NCBI RefSeq assembly: GCF_023074835.1
Contig: NZ_JALLGW010000001.1
Location: 2,294,001 to 2,358,000, forward strand
Source of the DNA: Halomarina salina
Lineage (GTDB): Archaea > Halobacteriota > Halobacteria > Halobacteriales > Haloarculaceae
Length of the DNA stretch: 64,000 bases
Direction of reading: 5' to 3'
Shown here: positions 17,752 to 26,034 of the stretch, piece after piece
How positions within the stretch are numbered: the first letter of the stretch is position 1
How the letters are laid out: every line of letters begins with the position of its first letter
Program-made: the position numbers and the translations under genes
The notes under the pieces: model-generated
Told to the model about the DNA's origin: nothing
Database searches by the model: none
Seen by the model: the letters and a program-made list of their open reading frames with translations, nothing else

Positions 17752-18941
17752 TCGGTTCCGTCGGGGGACCGCCCCCGTGACGACTCCTCGACCGGCGGTT
17801 CGTCGACGACCTCTTCTACCGGAGTCGGCGGTTCGGACGACGCCTCGACGGTCATCGAGCCGGGGTCGATGGTGTACGGTATTATCTCCCGGCCCTGGAG
17901 CAGTTCGGGGAGGACGATGCTCGCGAAGTTGTACGCGAGGACGAGGATGACGGGGCCGAGGAAGATGCCGTACCACCCCCACAGCAGCGGGCCGAAAATG
18001 TAGGCGAACATCACCATCCCGATGTGGAGGTTGCGGCCGCTGACGTACGGGCGGAGCAGGAAGTCGGGGATGGAGTCGACGATGACGAACGAGACGGCGA
18101 AGAAGACGGCGACGAACCAGACGTTGTCGAGCGCCGGCAGACCGAGGAAGGCGAGGTAGCCGGTGACGGGGAAGTAGACGAGTTTCATCCCGACGACGGG
18201 GACGAGGCTGGCGACGCCAGTGAGCAGGCCGAGGAGCGTCGGGTACGGAATCGGCGTCCCCGGCGCGATCTCGTTGAGCAACGTGTACGCGACGGCCCCG
18301 ATGGCACCGGTCATGATGGCGTTGAGGATGTTGCCGAAGAAGACGGAGGCGAAGTCGCCGTCGACGGCGCGTGCGTAGTCGTCGAAGACCCCTCTGTCGT
18401 CTGCGAACTGGCCGCGGACCCACCGCGACATCCGGGGGCCGTCACGCAGCAGGTAGAACGCCAGCGCCAGCATGATGAACAGGTGGAACAGGCCGTTACC
18501 GATGAAGCCGACGTACGCGAGCGCCTGGTTGACGCCCTCTTCGAGGATGCTCTGGAAGTTCGGGTCGTCGAGGAGCTGCTGCGGGTCCTCGACGATGTCC
18601 GAGACGTCGAGGTACGGAGCGAGGTACGGGTAGAGCGGTCCGAGGTTCGCGTTCATCGCGTCGATGAGGGTGTCGACCTCCTGGAGGGCGATGGCGACGA
18701 TGTAGGCGAGCAGCAGCAGCGCCGGCAGCGCCAGCACGAAGATGGACACCGCGGCGGCGAGACTCGGCGGGTAGACGTGACGTTTCAACCGGTCGTAGAC
18801 GGGTCGGGTCGCGTAGTAGATGAACAGGCCGAACACGAACGTCCCGATGAACGAGTAGAGGACCAGCAGGAGGGAGCAGACGAGGACGACGCCGAGCAGC
18901 GCCCAGAGGAGGCGTCCCCAGTCGATAGCGGGCCATTCCAT
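17748..18941 (-). CDS. AI-2E/PerM-family membrane transporter (UPF0118)
   Basis: The 397-residue protein starts at ATG 18941 (MEWPAIDWGRLLWALLGV). It has the family architecture: about eight hydrophobic segments, an amphipathic central region (LRDGPRMSRWVRGQFADD) and the pore-region signatures GAIGAVAYTLLN and YPTLLGLLTGVASLVPVVG. In bacteria, relatives include the TqsA exporter and Na/H antiporters, so specificity cannot be assigned. The last 50 residues form a cytoplasmic acidic/proline-rich tail. It is divergent from the MgtC-like gene, sharing an 82-base promoter region. Longer in-frame starts upstream lie in that region and lack membrane-protein character. Confidence 0.88.
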   Translation of the reverse strand: MEWPAIDWGRLLWALLGVVLVCSLLLVLYSFIGTFVFGLFIYYATRPVYDRLKRHVYPPSLAAAVSIFVLALPALLLLAYIVAIALQEVDTLIDAMNANLGPLYPYLAPYLDVSDIVEDPQQLLDDPNFQSILEEGVNQALAYVGFIGNGLFHLFIMLALAFYLLRDGPRMSRWVRGQFADDRGVFDDYARAVDGDFASVFFGNILNAIMTGAIGAVAYTLLNEIAPGTPIPYPTLLGLLTGVASLVPVVGMKLVYFPVTGYLAFLGLPALDNVWFVAVFFAVSFVIVDSIPDFLLRPYVSGRNLHIGMVMFAYIFGPLLWGWYGIFLGPVILVLAYNFASIVLPELLQGREIIPYTIDPGSMTVEASSEPPTPVEEVVDEPPVEESSRGRSPDGTD

Positions 18942-18962
18942 ACCCCTCGGTGGCGATGGACT

Positions 18963-18995
18963 GTCAAAAATCCCATCGCAAGGGACGAGTTTATG
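18963..18995. promoter_or_regulatory. Divergent promoter pair
   Basis: Two TATA-like boxes face away from each other in the 82-base gap. On the minus strand ATTTTTGAC (18963-18971) lies about 26 bases before the AI-2E-family start at 18941. On the plus strand TTTATG (18990-18995) lies about 31 bases before the ATG at 19024. Both fit leaderless transcripts. Confidence 0.5.
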
Positions 18996-19023
18996 AGGTA
19001 TTGAGCAGTATATAGTGCTACGT

Positions 19024-20283
19024 ATGTCACAACAGTTCGCCGTCATGCTCGACGGCGCGCTCCTCCGTCTCGTGCTCGCGGGGGCGCTCGGCCTGTTCAT
19101 GGGTCTGGAGCGCGAGTGGTCACACCGGTCTGCGGGCGTGCGGACGTTCTCGCTCATCTCGCTGCTCGGTGCGATGTTCACGGTCCTCGGACGCGACGGT
19201 CTGCTGACGGTCGGTGCGCTGCTGGTCGTCGTGATGGGCGTCGCGCTCATCGCGCGCGGCCTGCTCGTCGAGGACGAGGGGCTATCGCTGACGACGGCGA
19301 CGTCGATGCTCGTCGCCTACGGCGTCGGCGTCCTCGTCGGTGCGGGGTACACCACGGCGGGAGTCACCGTCGCCATCCTCTCGTCGCTGTTGCTCGTCCT
19401 GAAGCGGGAGCTCCACTCGTTCGCGTGGGGGCTGACCCGCGACGAACTGCGGTCGGCGATGGAGTTCGGCGTCCTCGCGTTCGTCGTCTACCCGCTGCTC
19501 CCCCCCGGCGAGATGGACGTCCCCATCGCCGACCTGACGGTCGCCGTCGAACCGCGGACCGTCTGGCTGCTGGTGGTGAGCGTCGCCGCCATCGGTATCG
19601 TCAACTACGCCATCGTGAAGTCCTACGGGAGTCGCGGCATCGCCGTCACGGGGTTCTTCGGCGGGCTCGCCTCCTCGACCGCCGTCGTCGGGACGATGCT
19701 CGACCACGTGCGTCAACGGCCGGACGCCGTCTCCTACGCCGTCGCGGCCGTCCTGCTCGCCGACGCCGCGATGGCCGTCCGCAACCTCGTCATCGTGCTG
19801 GCGTTCACGTTCGGGAACGGGACGCTCTGGGGACTGGTCATCCCGCTCGGAGTCGTCATCCTCGGGAGCCTCGCCATCGCGGCGTTCACCGCCGACTGGT
19901 CGGAGTCGGTCGACATCGACCTCGACAGCCCGTTCTCGATGCAGAACGCGCTCGCGTTCGGTGCGCTGTTCGCCGTCGTCCTCGTCGGGAGCGCGCTGGC
20001 CCAGGCACAGTTCGGCCAGCAGGGGTTCCTGCTGGCGGCCGCGCTCTCGGGACTCGTCTCCAGTGCGGGCGCGACGACGTCCGCCGTCGTCCTCTACACC
20101 GGTGGCGCGCTCTCGGCGGAGACGGCCATCCTCGGCGTGATGGTCGCCACCGTCTCGAGCATCGTCGTGAAGGCGGCGCTGACCCTCGTCGGCCCGACCC
20201 GGTCGTTCGGCTACCGGGTCTCCATCTGGAGCGGCGGCCTGACGCTCGCCGCCGCCGCAGTGAGCCTCGTCGTGCTCGTCTGA
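19024..20283 (+). CDS. MgtC/SapB N-domain plus DUF4010 membrane protein
   Basis: The 419-residue protein starts at ATG 19024; a GTG nine bases upstream is possible. Residues of about 8-140 match the MgtC/SapB domain (LRLVLAGALGLFMGLEREWSH, then RTFSLISLLGAMFTVLG). The rest is DUF4010 with GIAVTGFFGGLASSTAVVGTM and repeated hydrophobic helices. About eleven to thirteen membrane segments are visible in total. The fused architecture is common in bacteria and archaea; its transport or regulatory role is not settled. Confidence 0.9.
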   Translation: MSQQFAVMLDGALLRLVLAGALGLFMGLEREWSHRSAGVRTFSLISLLGAMFTVLGRDGLLTVGALLVVVMGVALIARGLLVEDEGLSLTTATSMLVAYGVGVLVGAGYTTAGVTVAILSSLLLVLKRELHSFAWGLTRDELRSAMEFGVLAFVVYPLLPPGEMDVPIADLTVAVEPRTVWLLVVSVAAIGIVNYAIVKSYGSRGIAVTGFFGGLASSTAVVGTMLDHVRQRPDAVSYAVAAVLLADAAMAVRNLVIVLAFTFGNGTLWGLVIPLGVVILGSLAIAAFTADWSESVDIDLDSPFSMQNALAFGALFAVVLVGSALAQAQFGQQGFLLAAALSGLVSSAGATTSAVVLYTGGALSAETAILGVMVATVSSIVVKAALTLVGPTRSFGYRVSIWSGGLTLAAAAVSLVVLV

Positions 20284-20367
20284 CCCGGCCACCCGGCCGC
20301 CGGTGGCACGTCACCCGAGCTACACGTAACTCCCCTGCGTTCGCAAGTTTCGTCCCTATCCCGAAGC

Positions 20368-20375
20368 CTTATTTA
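20368..20375 (+). promoter_or_regulatory. TATA-like box of the aminotransferase gene
   Basis: CTTATTTA is centred 27 bases before ATG 20399. This supports that ATG, not the in-frame TTG at 20381, as the start of a leaderless message. Confidence 0.6.
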
Positions 20376-20398
20376 GTGAATTGCCACCAAGCCACGGC

Positions 20399-21733
20399 AT
20401 GAACCGCGAGACGGCGGAGCCGAACGTCCGCTCCATGCCGGGCGAGAACGCCCGACGGTGGGCCGAAGCGCACCGCGAGCACGCCGCGACGAGCACCTAC
20501 GTCTACGACTTCGTCTGGGACCTCGCCGGGGAGGCGACGGGTCCGTTCTGTACCGACGTCGACGGCAACGTCCTCATGGACTTCACGAGCCACGTCGGGG
20601 CCGCGCCGCTCGGCTACAACAACCCGAAGATACTCGACCCGCTCTCGGAGTTCGACCTCGTCGACCCGCTGAAGATAGCCGGGCAGGACTTCTACGTCTC
20701 CGGCGAGGGCGTCGGCGACGGCATTCCGGGCCCGTCGGGGCTGATGGAACGGCTCGTCGACATCACGAGCCACTACGACATGGACACCGTCTTCCTCTCG
20801 AACTCCGGCGCGGAGGCCGTCGAGAACGGCATCAAGATCTGCTACGACGCCAGCGAGGGACAGTACGGCGTCGTCTTCCAGGGCGGGTTCCACGGCCGGA
20901 CCCTCGGTGCGCTCTCGCTCAACCGCTCGAAGTCGGTCCACCGCAAGGGGTACCCCGAGATTGCGGGCGTCCACGACGTCCCGTACTGCGACGACGCCGG
21001 CTGTGACGCGGCGTCGTGTGGCTGTGGCTTCTTCACCGACGACGGCTCGCAACTGCGCTCGATGCTCGACCCCGCCACGGGGTACGTCGACCCCGACTCG
21101 GTCGCCTACGTCGTCCTCGAACCCGTCCAGGGCGAGGGCGGCTACCGCATCCCGAGCGAGGCGTTCATGCAGGAGGTCGCCGCCGTGGTCGAGGAACTCG
21201 ACGTCTACCTCGTCGCCGACGAGATTCAGTCCGGGATGGGCCGGACGGGGGAGCTGTGGGGTGCCGACCACTACCCCATCGAACCGGACGTCATCACCAG
21301 CGCGAAGGGCCTGCGCGTCGGCGCGACCATCTCGCGCTCGGACGTGTTCCCCGACGAGGGTGCGCGCATCTCCTCGACGTGGGGCGCGGGCGACGTCATC
21401 GCCAGCGCGCAAGGGGCGCTCACCATCGACGCCATCGAGGAGTACGACCTGCTCGACAACGCCACCGAGCGGGGCCGCCAGATGGTCGAGCGACTGGAGG
21501 ACGCGGCTCCGGACGGCGTCGTCGACGTTCGCGGCCTCGGACTGATGCTCGCCGTCGAGTTCGACACCAGGGAACTCCGTGACGACGTCATCGAGGCCGC
21601 GCTCTCGCGGGGCTTCCTCACGCTCGGCTGTGGCTACAAGACCCTCCGCCTGCTCCCGCCGCTGGACGTGAGCGAACGCGAGATCGACCTCGGCGCGGAC
21701 CTGCTGCTGTCCTCCATCGCCGACGTGAACTGA
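20399..21733 (+). CDS. Class III PLP aminotransferase (GabT/ArgD family)
   Basis: The 444-residue protein starts at ATG 20399. PLP-site signatures are FLSNSGAEAVENGIKICYDA (phosphate-binding), FQGGFHGRTLGALSLN, VVLEPVQGEGGYRIPS, VADEIQSGMGRTGELWG and SAKGLRVGATISRS with the Schiff-base Lys. Unusually, there is a Cys cluster (CDDAGCDAASCGCGFF) between residues of about 200 and 215; it has four Cys in a short loop and could bind a metal. Typical substrates are 4-aminobutyrate, ornithine-type or other omega-amino acids with 2-oxoglutarate. Specificity is not readable. Single gene on its own promoter. Confidence 0.9.
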   Translation: MNRETAEPNVRSMPGENARRWAEAHREHAATSTYVYDFVWDLAGEATGPFCTDVDGNVLMDFTSHVGAAPLGYNNPKILDPLSEFDLVDPLKIAGQDFYVSGEGVGDGIPGPSGLMERLVDITSHYDMDTVFLSNSGAEAVENGIKICYDASEGQYGVVFQGGFHGRTLGALSLNRSKSVHRKGYPEIAGVHDVPYCDDAGCDAASCGCGFFTDDGSQLRSMLDPATGYVDPDSVAYVVLEPVQGEGGYRIPSEAFMQEVAAVVEELDVYLVADEIQSGMGRTGELWGADHYPIEPDVITSAKGLRVGATISRSDVFPDEGARISSTWGAGDVIASAQGALTIDAIEEYDLLDNATERGRQMVERLEDAAPDGVVDVRGLGLMLAVEFDTRELRDDVIEAALSRGFLTLGCGYKTLRLLPPLDVSEREIDLGADLLLSSIADVN

Positions 21734-21828
21734 ATCGGGAGCGCACGGGGGTTTCCGTACCCGGAGCCGACGGCCATCGCCCTCCTCGCCAGCCACACCG
21801 CTATCCCCTCGCTCGTTCTGACTGAGCT

Positions 21829-22899
21829 ATGGTCACGCTCACTACCGTCACGGACACCGGCAGGCGAGTGGTAACGGAGTTCTCACAGAAGAACGTCACC
21901 CTCATGGCCGCCGGCATCGCGTACAACGCGTTCGTCTCGCTCGTGCCGATGCTGCTACTGTTGCTGCTGGTGGTCAGCGTCGTCGGTGGCGGTCTGGAGG
22001 ACAGACTCGTCGACGCCGCCGACGGGTCGCTCCCCGGTCCCATCGCGGACACCATCACACAGATCTTCCAGGGTGGGTCGACAGCGGCAGGGGCGTCGGT
22101 GGTCGGCCTCGTCGTCCTGATATGGGGGTCGCTGAAGATATTCCGCAGCCTCGACACCGCCTTCTCGGAGATCTACGAGACCGAGGCGGAGAACGGCTTC
22201 CTCGACCAGGTGAGAGACGGTCTCGTCGTCCTCGGCGGTCTCGTCGCCGCCATCGTCGCGACCGTCCTCATCAGCGTTGCGTTCGCCGCATTCGCCGACA
22301 CGGTCCCGTACGTCGGCGTCCTCGCACCACTCGTCCTCGTCGTCGGACTGGTGCTGGCGTTCTTCCCGATGTACTACCTCTTCCCGGACCGCGACCTCAC
22401 CTGGCGACAGGTCGCTCCGGGCGTCGTCTTCGCGGCCGTCGGCTGGGCGCTCCTCCAGTCGCTGTTCCAGGTGTACCTCGTCTTCAAGGGCGACGGGTCG
22501 ACTGGCTTCCTCAGCGGCGTCGTCGTCATCGTCACCTGGCTGTACTTCTCCGGACTGGTGTTGCTGCTCGGGGCGGTCATCAACGCCGTCGTCGGCGGAC
22601 ACGCGAGCGGCGAGGCGGGCGGCGTCGGCCGGGGTGCCGCCGCCAGGACGCCCGACCGGACGCGGACGATGAACCGCGCCGACCTCGCGACCTACCTGGG
22701 GAGCTTCCGAGACCGGCTCACCGACGACGGTCGGCGCACGTCGTCGCCGAACGGTATGAGCGACAGTGTCACCGCGCCAACTCACGACACGACCGTCGAG
22801 GTCGAGGAGTACTCGACCGCCGAGGACGGCGAGACGGAGTGGGCGGTCGTCGTCCGGTGGCGAACGCCGAACGACGAACGGGAGGACTCCCCGCGATAG
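21829..22899 (+). CDS. YihY/BrkB-family membrane protein
   Basis: The 356-residue protein starts at ATG 21829. The YihY/BrkB core is visible: VTLMAAGIAYNAFVSLVPMLLLL near the start, a GSLKIFRSLDTAFSEIYETE stretch, FPMYYLFPDRDLTWRQVAPG and VVVIVTWLYFSGLVLLLGAVIN. It has about six membrane segments in the first 260 residues. The last 90 residues are soluble and end in a charged tail (EWAVVVRWRTPNDE), so the C-terminus is longer than in many bacterial members. Function is unclear despite the old ribonuclease BN name. Confidence 0.92.
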   Translation: MVTLTTVTDTGRRVVTEFSQKNVTLMAAGIAYNAFVSLVPMLLLLLLVVSVVGGGLEDRLVDAADGSLPGPIADTITQIFQGGSTAAGASVVGLVVLIWGSLKIFRSLDTAFSEIYETEAENGFLDQVRDGLVVLGGLVAAIVATVLISVAFAAFADTVPYVGVLAPLVLVVGLVLAFFPMYYLFPDRDLTWRQVAPGVVFAAVGWALLQSLFQVYLVFKGDGSTGFLSGVVVIVTWLYFSGLVLLLGAVINAVVGGHASGEAGGVGRGAAARTPDRTRTMNRADLATYLGSFRDRLTDDGRRTSSPNGMSDSVTAPTHDTTVEVEEYSTAEDGETEWAVVVRWRTPNDEREDSPR

Positions 22900-22924
22900 A
22901 GCGGAGCAGACGACCGACCGTCGT

Positions 22925-22941
22925 GAGTGGAACCCCCACTC
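22925..22941. repeat. Inverted repeat between convergent genes
   Basis: GAGTGG at 22925-22930 pairs with CCACTC at 22936-22941 around a 5-base loop, in the 58 bases between two converging stop codons. It may act as a bidirectional transcript-end hairpin. There is no T-run beside it, so a terminator role is uncertain. Confidence 0.4.
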
Positions 22942-22957
22942 GTAGGTGAACGGTGAG

Positions 22958-23278
22958 TTAGAACTGGTACCGTCGTCCGTCGTTCTCGGGCGGTTGTGGC
23001 GCGCCGGTCATCTCCTCGAACGTCATCCCGGAGAGGTACTCGTCGTAGGTGACGCCGTACTCGCGGCGGAGGTGGGCGTCGAGGCGGCCCGTCTCGACGG
23101 TGGACTGGAACAGGAGGTGGACGGCGCGCTTGAACAGGTCGTCGGCGTCCTCGGGGCCGAGTCCGGCCTGGAGGAGTGCGAGTTCGGTCTTCGTCTCGCG
23201 GTCGAGCGAGACGGGGTAGTCGTCGCCCAGGTCGGCGTACGCCGCGTCGACGGCGTCCGAGAGGTCGTCGAGGCTCAT
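22958..23278 (-). CDS. Conserved haloarchaeal small protein, unknown function
   Basis: The 106-residue acidic helical protein starts at ATG 23278. It contains MSLDDLSDAVDAAYADLGDD, an LLQAGLGPEDADDLFKRAVHLLFQ helix and a C-terminal QPPENDGRRYQF tail. There is no Cys, membrane segment or catalytic motif. A haloarchaea-specific DUF is likely, but I cannot name it with confidence. It is divergent from mutY, with 118 bases between. Confidence 0.7.
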   Translation of the reverse strand: MSLDDLSDAVDAAYADLGDDYPVSLDRETKTELALLQAGLGPEDADDLFKRAVHLLFQSTVETGRLDAHLRREYGVTYDEYLSGMTFEEMTGAPQPPENDGRRYQF

Positions 23279-23396
23279 GGCACGGGATGGGTCGGGCCGG
23301 AGGAAACGCGTTTCGCTCCGGTAGTGTGGCTACGTGCGGGGAGGCCACGACGACGCGAAACACCACCGCTAAACCGCACCCGAGCGAGGGTCTGGT

Positions 23397-24299
23397 ATGA
23401 CCGAGACGGCCCTCGCGGACGTGGACCGCGACGGCGTACGTCGCGCGCTCGTCGAGTGGTACGAGGCAGACCACCGCTCGTTCCCGTGGCGCGAGACGAC
23501 CGACCCGTACCGCATCCTCGTCTGCGAGGTGATGAGCCAGCAGACCCAGCTCGGACGCGTCGAGGAGGCGTACCGCGAGTTCCTCGCCGAGTGGCCGACC
23601 GTGGGGGACCTCGCGGCGGCCGACCGCGCCGACGTGGTCGGGTTCTGGACCGACCACTCGCTCGGGTACAACAACCGCGCGAAGTACCTCCACACCGCCG
23701 CGAACCAGGTCGTCGACGACTTCGACGGGACGTTCCCCGAGACCCCCGACGACCTGCAGGACCTCCACGGTGTGGGTCCGTACACCGCCAACGCCGTCGC
23801 GTCGTTCGCGTTCAACAGCGGCGACGCCGTGGTGGACACGAACGTCAAGCGCGTGCTCTACCGCGCGTTCTCGGTGCCGGACGACGACGACGCGTTCGAG
23901 GAGGCGGCCAACGACCTCATGCCCGACGGTGAGTCGCGCGTCTGGAACAACGCCGTCATGGAACTCGGCGGCGTCGCGTGCGGGCAGACGCCCCGCTGTG
24001 ACGAGGCCGACTGCCCCTGGCGCGAGTGGTGTGACGCGTACGCATCGGGCGACTTCACCGCGCCGGACGTACCGACGCAACCGACGTTCGAGGGGTCGCG
24101 GCGGATGTTCCGCGGGCGGGTCGTCCGGGCGTTGCGCGACCGGGACGAACTCGCCCTCGACACGCTCGGCCACCGGGTCCGCGTGGACTACGCCCCCGAT
24201 GGTGAGTTCGGTCGCGAGTGGCTGGAGGGACTGCTCTCGGACCTCGAAGCCGACGGTATCGTGGAGGTGACGGCGGGGACCGCCCGCCTCCAGCGATGA
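23397..24299 (+). CDS. mutY: A/G-specific adenine DNA glycosylase (MutY)
   Basis: The 300-residue base-excision-repair enzyme removes adenine mispaired with 8-oxoguanine. The catalytic Glu44 is in VCEVMSQQTQLGRV. The helix-hairpin-helix is LHGVGPYTANAVASFAF, and Asp147 is in VVDTNVKRV. Four Cys of the iron-sulfur cluster lie at 195, 201, 206 and 212, with spacing X5-X4-X5 instead of the usual X6-X2-X5. The C-terminal NUDIX-like domain that recognises 8-oxoguanine in bacterial MutY is missing; a short winged-helix-like tail (residues 230-300) takes its place. Its TGA overlaps the next ATG, suggesting co-transcription with a small membrane protein. Confidence 0.9.
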   Translation: MTETALADVDRDGVRRALVEWYEADHRSFPWRETTDPYRILVCEVMSQQTQLGRVEEAYREFLAEWPTVGDLAAADRADVVGFWTDHSLGYNNRAKYLHTAANQVVDDFDGTFPETPDDLQDLHGVGPYTANAVASFAFNSGDAVVDTNVKRVLYRAFSVPDDDDAFEEAANDLMPDGESRVWNNAVMELGGVACGQTPRCDEADCPWREWCDAYASGDFTAPDVPTQPTFEGSRRMFRGRVVRALRDRDELALDTLGHRVRVDYAPDGEFGREWLEGLLSDLEADGIVEVTAGTARLQR

Positions 24300-24475
24300 C
24301 GCTCGGGTTCCACCGCGAGAACCTCGGCCGCGCGGTCGTCGGCTTCCTCGCGGCGATGACGGGCGCCCTGGTGGTCGGCACGCTGGTCGGGATGGACGTT
24401 CGAGACGTGCTCGTCTTCGGCGTCGCCCTCGGAGTCGGGTTCGCGCTGGGAGCGCTGCTGTTCGACGCCAGCTAG
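24296..24475 (+). CDS. Small membrane protein coupled to mutY
   Basis: The 59-residue protein starts at ATG 24296, overlapping the mutY stop as ATGA. There are two hydrophobic stretches (about residues 11-31 and 37-56) rich in Gly, Val and Leu, so it should be a two-helix membrane protein. No family is recognised. Its last four bases overlap the convergent HMA-like gene. Confidence 0.65.
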   Translation: MTLGFHRENLGRAVVGFLAAMTGALVVGTLVGMDVRDVLVFGVALGVGFALGALLFDAS

Positions 24476-24684
24476 CGGACCCGGTAGCCCAGTTCGCGGA
24501 TGGCGTCCACTGCCCGGTCGACCGCCGAGGCGTCACCGACGACGTCGACCCACCCGCTGGTGAGGTCTATCTCCAGTTCCCGGACGCCCTCGATCTCGAA
24601 GACGTCTCGTCTGATGGCGTTCTCGCTGACGACGCCCGTCGTCCCCTCCACCCGCAGGAGGCGTCGCGTCTGTTCACCGGGCAT
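24472..24684 (-). CDS. HMA-fold-like small protein lacking the CxxC metal site
   Basis: The 70-residue protein starts at ATG 24684. It follows the ferredoxin-like heavy-metal-associated pattern: strand, helix, then VRELEIDLTSGWVDVVGD, and a terminal AIRELGYRVR. At the position of the usual GMxCxxC loop it has GTTGVVS, so copper binding by the canonical site is not possible. It may be a protein-interaction relative of CopZ. The stop overlaps the convergent gene by four bases. Confidence 0.7.
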   Translation of the reverse strand: MPGEQTRRLLRVEGTTGVVSENAIRRDVFEIEGVRELEIDLTSGWVDVVGDASAVDRAVDAIRELGYRVR

Positions 24685-24839
24685 GGTCGGCGATTCGACT
24701 GGTCGGTAATGACGCTTCTGGCAGAACTGGACTCGATGGGTCGAACCGTGAAGGGTTCGGGCGGTGGTCGGGCGACGGTCGGCGTTCCCGAACGGTGTCT
24801 TCTACCCCTGACGGTACGGTCGGATGTCGGTCGCCGCGG

Positions 24840-25073
24840 TCACTCCGTCTCGGCGACGGCGGCGCGGCGCGATTCGACCGCTGCCTCCGTCTCGAAGCGT
24901 TCGTCGCCGCTCCCCGTGCTCCGTCCTTCCGTCTCTCCCGTCTGTCGCTGGTCTGTCTCGCTCGGCTCCCTCGACGTCCCCCCGGTCGGCGGCCGACCGA
25001 GACATCCCGCCAGCGTCGCCGTCCGGCCGAGGAGCCCGACCGCGAGTAACTGTCGCCGCGAGATGTCTGTCAC
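24840..25073 (-). CDS. Small Tat-type lipoprotein, Ser/Thr-rich
   Basis: A 77-residue frame begins at GTG 25073 (read as Met). The N-terminus has twin Arg (SRRQLLAVGLLG) followed by a hydrophobic run and a lipobox-like LAGC at residues 21-24. That is a Tat lipoprotein signal, although an Arg (GRTATLAGC) interrupts the hydrophobic stretch. The rest is a low-complexity acidic, Ser/Thr/Gly tail. A TATA-like box on this strand (ATATATAAG) lies about 27 bases upstream. The gene may be truncated, because the mature part has no folded domain. Confidence 0.55.
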   Translation of the reverse strand: MTDISRRQLLAVGLLGRTATLAGCLGRPPTGGTSREPSETDQRQTGETEGRSTGSGDERFETEAAVESRRAAVAETE

Positions 25074-25095
25074 GTTATAATGATACTACAGAAAG

Positions 25096-25104
25096 CTTAT
25101 ATAT
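25096..25104 (-). promoter_or_regulatory. TATA box of the small lipoprotein gene
   Basis: On the minus strand the sequence reads ATATATAAG, centred about 27 bases before the GTG at 25073. The surrounding 35 bases are the most AT-rich part of this neighbourhood and also separate it from the divergent Yip1-like gene. Confidence 0.55.
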
Positions 25105-25167
25105 CTTTGCACTTCGTCGGACGTTCAGTTCGGAACCCTCATGCGGTGACCGCGTCTCCGTTCCGGC

Positions 25168-25890
25168 GTGACGCAGTGGGTCGAGACCCCGGAGGGCGGC
25201 CGCGACCGGGGACCGTTCGAGGTGGTCCGTGCGTGGGTCGAGGTGCTGCTCCGGCCGCGTCGGTTCTTCGAGAACGGTATCGCGCCGGGCGACCAGGCTC
25301 CGGGGCTCGTGTTCGCGGTGGCCGTCGCGCTCTGTCACGTCGGCGTCCGACTCGCGCTCGAACCCGACCCGCTTCCGGGCGTCGAGGGGCGTCCGACCGG
25401 CCTGCTCGTGTTCGCGTTCCTCGTCGCGGCGCTCATCCTCGCGCCGCTCGCGCTCCACCTCGCCGCGGCGCTCCAGACGCTCGTCTTCCTCGGTCTCGGT
25501 GCGCTGGGGCTGGCGAAGGACCGCGGGGGGGTGAGCCAGACGGTACAGGTCGTCGCGTACGCGACGGCTCCGTGTGCGCTGTCGGGAGCACCGATACCCG
25601 CACTCCGAGTGGCTGCGGCGGCCTACGGCTTCGTCCTCCTCGTCGTCGGCCTCGCCGTGGTCCACGACCTCTCGCCGGTCGTCGCGCTGGTGGCGGCGCT
25701 CGTCCCCGGCGCGTTCGTCTTCGCCTACGCCTTCGGAGGCGTGTTCGCGCTCGAATCGCTGCTCGGGACGAACCTCGTCGGTCCGGTGGCGAACGCGACG
25801 AACGCGTCGAGCCCGTCTATCTCGAACGCTGTGACGGAGACGAACGCCTGGGCGGGAGTCTCGGCCGTGTTCTCTGTACCGGATACGTAG
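25168..25890 (+). CDS. Yip1-family membrane protein
   Basis: The 240-residue protein starts at GTG 25168; an in-frame ATG at 25141 runs into a TGA immediately. It opens with a soluble segment (VVRAWVEVLLRPRRFFENGIAPGDQAPG) that is the classic Yip1/DUF1282 motif. Five hydrophobic helices follow, including VVAYATAPCALSGAPIPALRV. Yip1 relatives in prokaryotes have no proven role. The C-terminal 40 residues after the last helix are Asn/Ser/Thr-rich and probably extracellular. Confidence 0.85.
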   Translation: MTQWVETPEGGRDRGPFEVVRAWVEVLLRPRRFFENGIAPGDQAPGLVFAVAVALCHVGVRLALEPDPLPGVEGRPTGLLVFAFLVAALILAPLALHLAAALQTLVFLGLGALGLAKDRGGVSQTVQVVAYATAPCALSGAPIPALRVAAAAYGFVLLVVGLAVVHDLSPVVALVAALVPGAFVFAYAFGGVFALESLLGTNLVGPVANATNASSPSISNAVTETNAWAGVSAVFSVPDT

Positions 25891-26034
25891 CACAATCTGG
25901 CGCTCTCGTCCGCTCCGAAGACGCTAGATGGCGGCTTCAGTGACGCTACCGCCGGGGTTCGCGGGAACCGGCCGTCTGCGCACCGCGTAAGCCAATTCGA
26001 CAACCGTTTCAAGCCGGGCAGGAACAGTCCAGTA

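Noticed and set aside
24709-25171. Plus-strand frames over the small lipoprotein gene
   Set aside because: They are Arg/Ser/Pro-rich shadows of the minus-strand gene with no domain or start signal.
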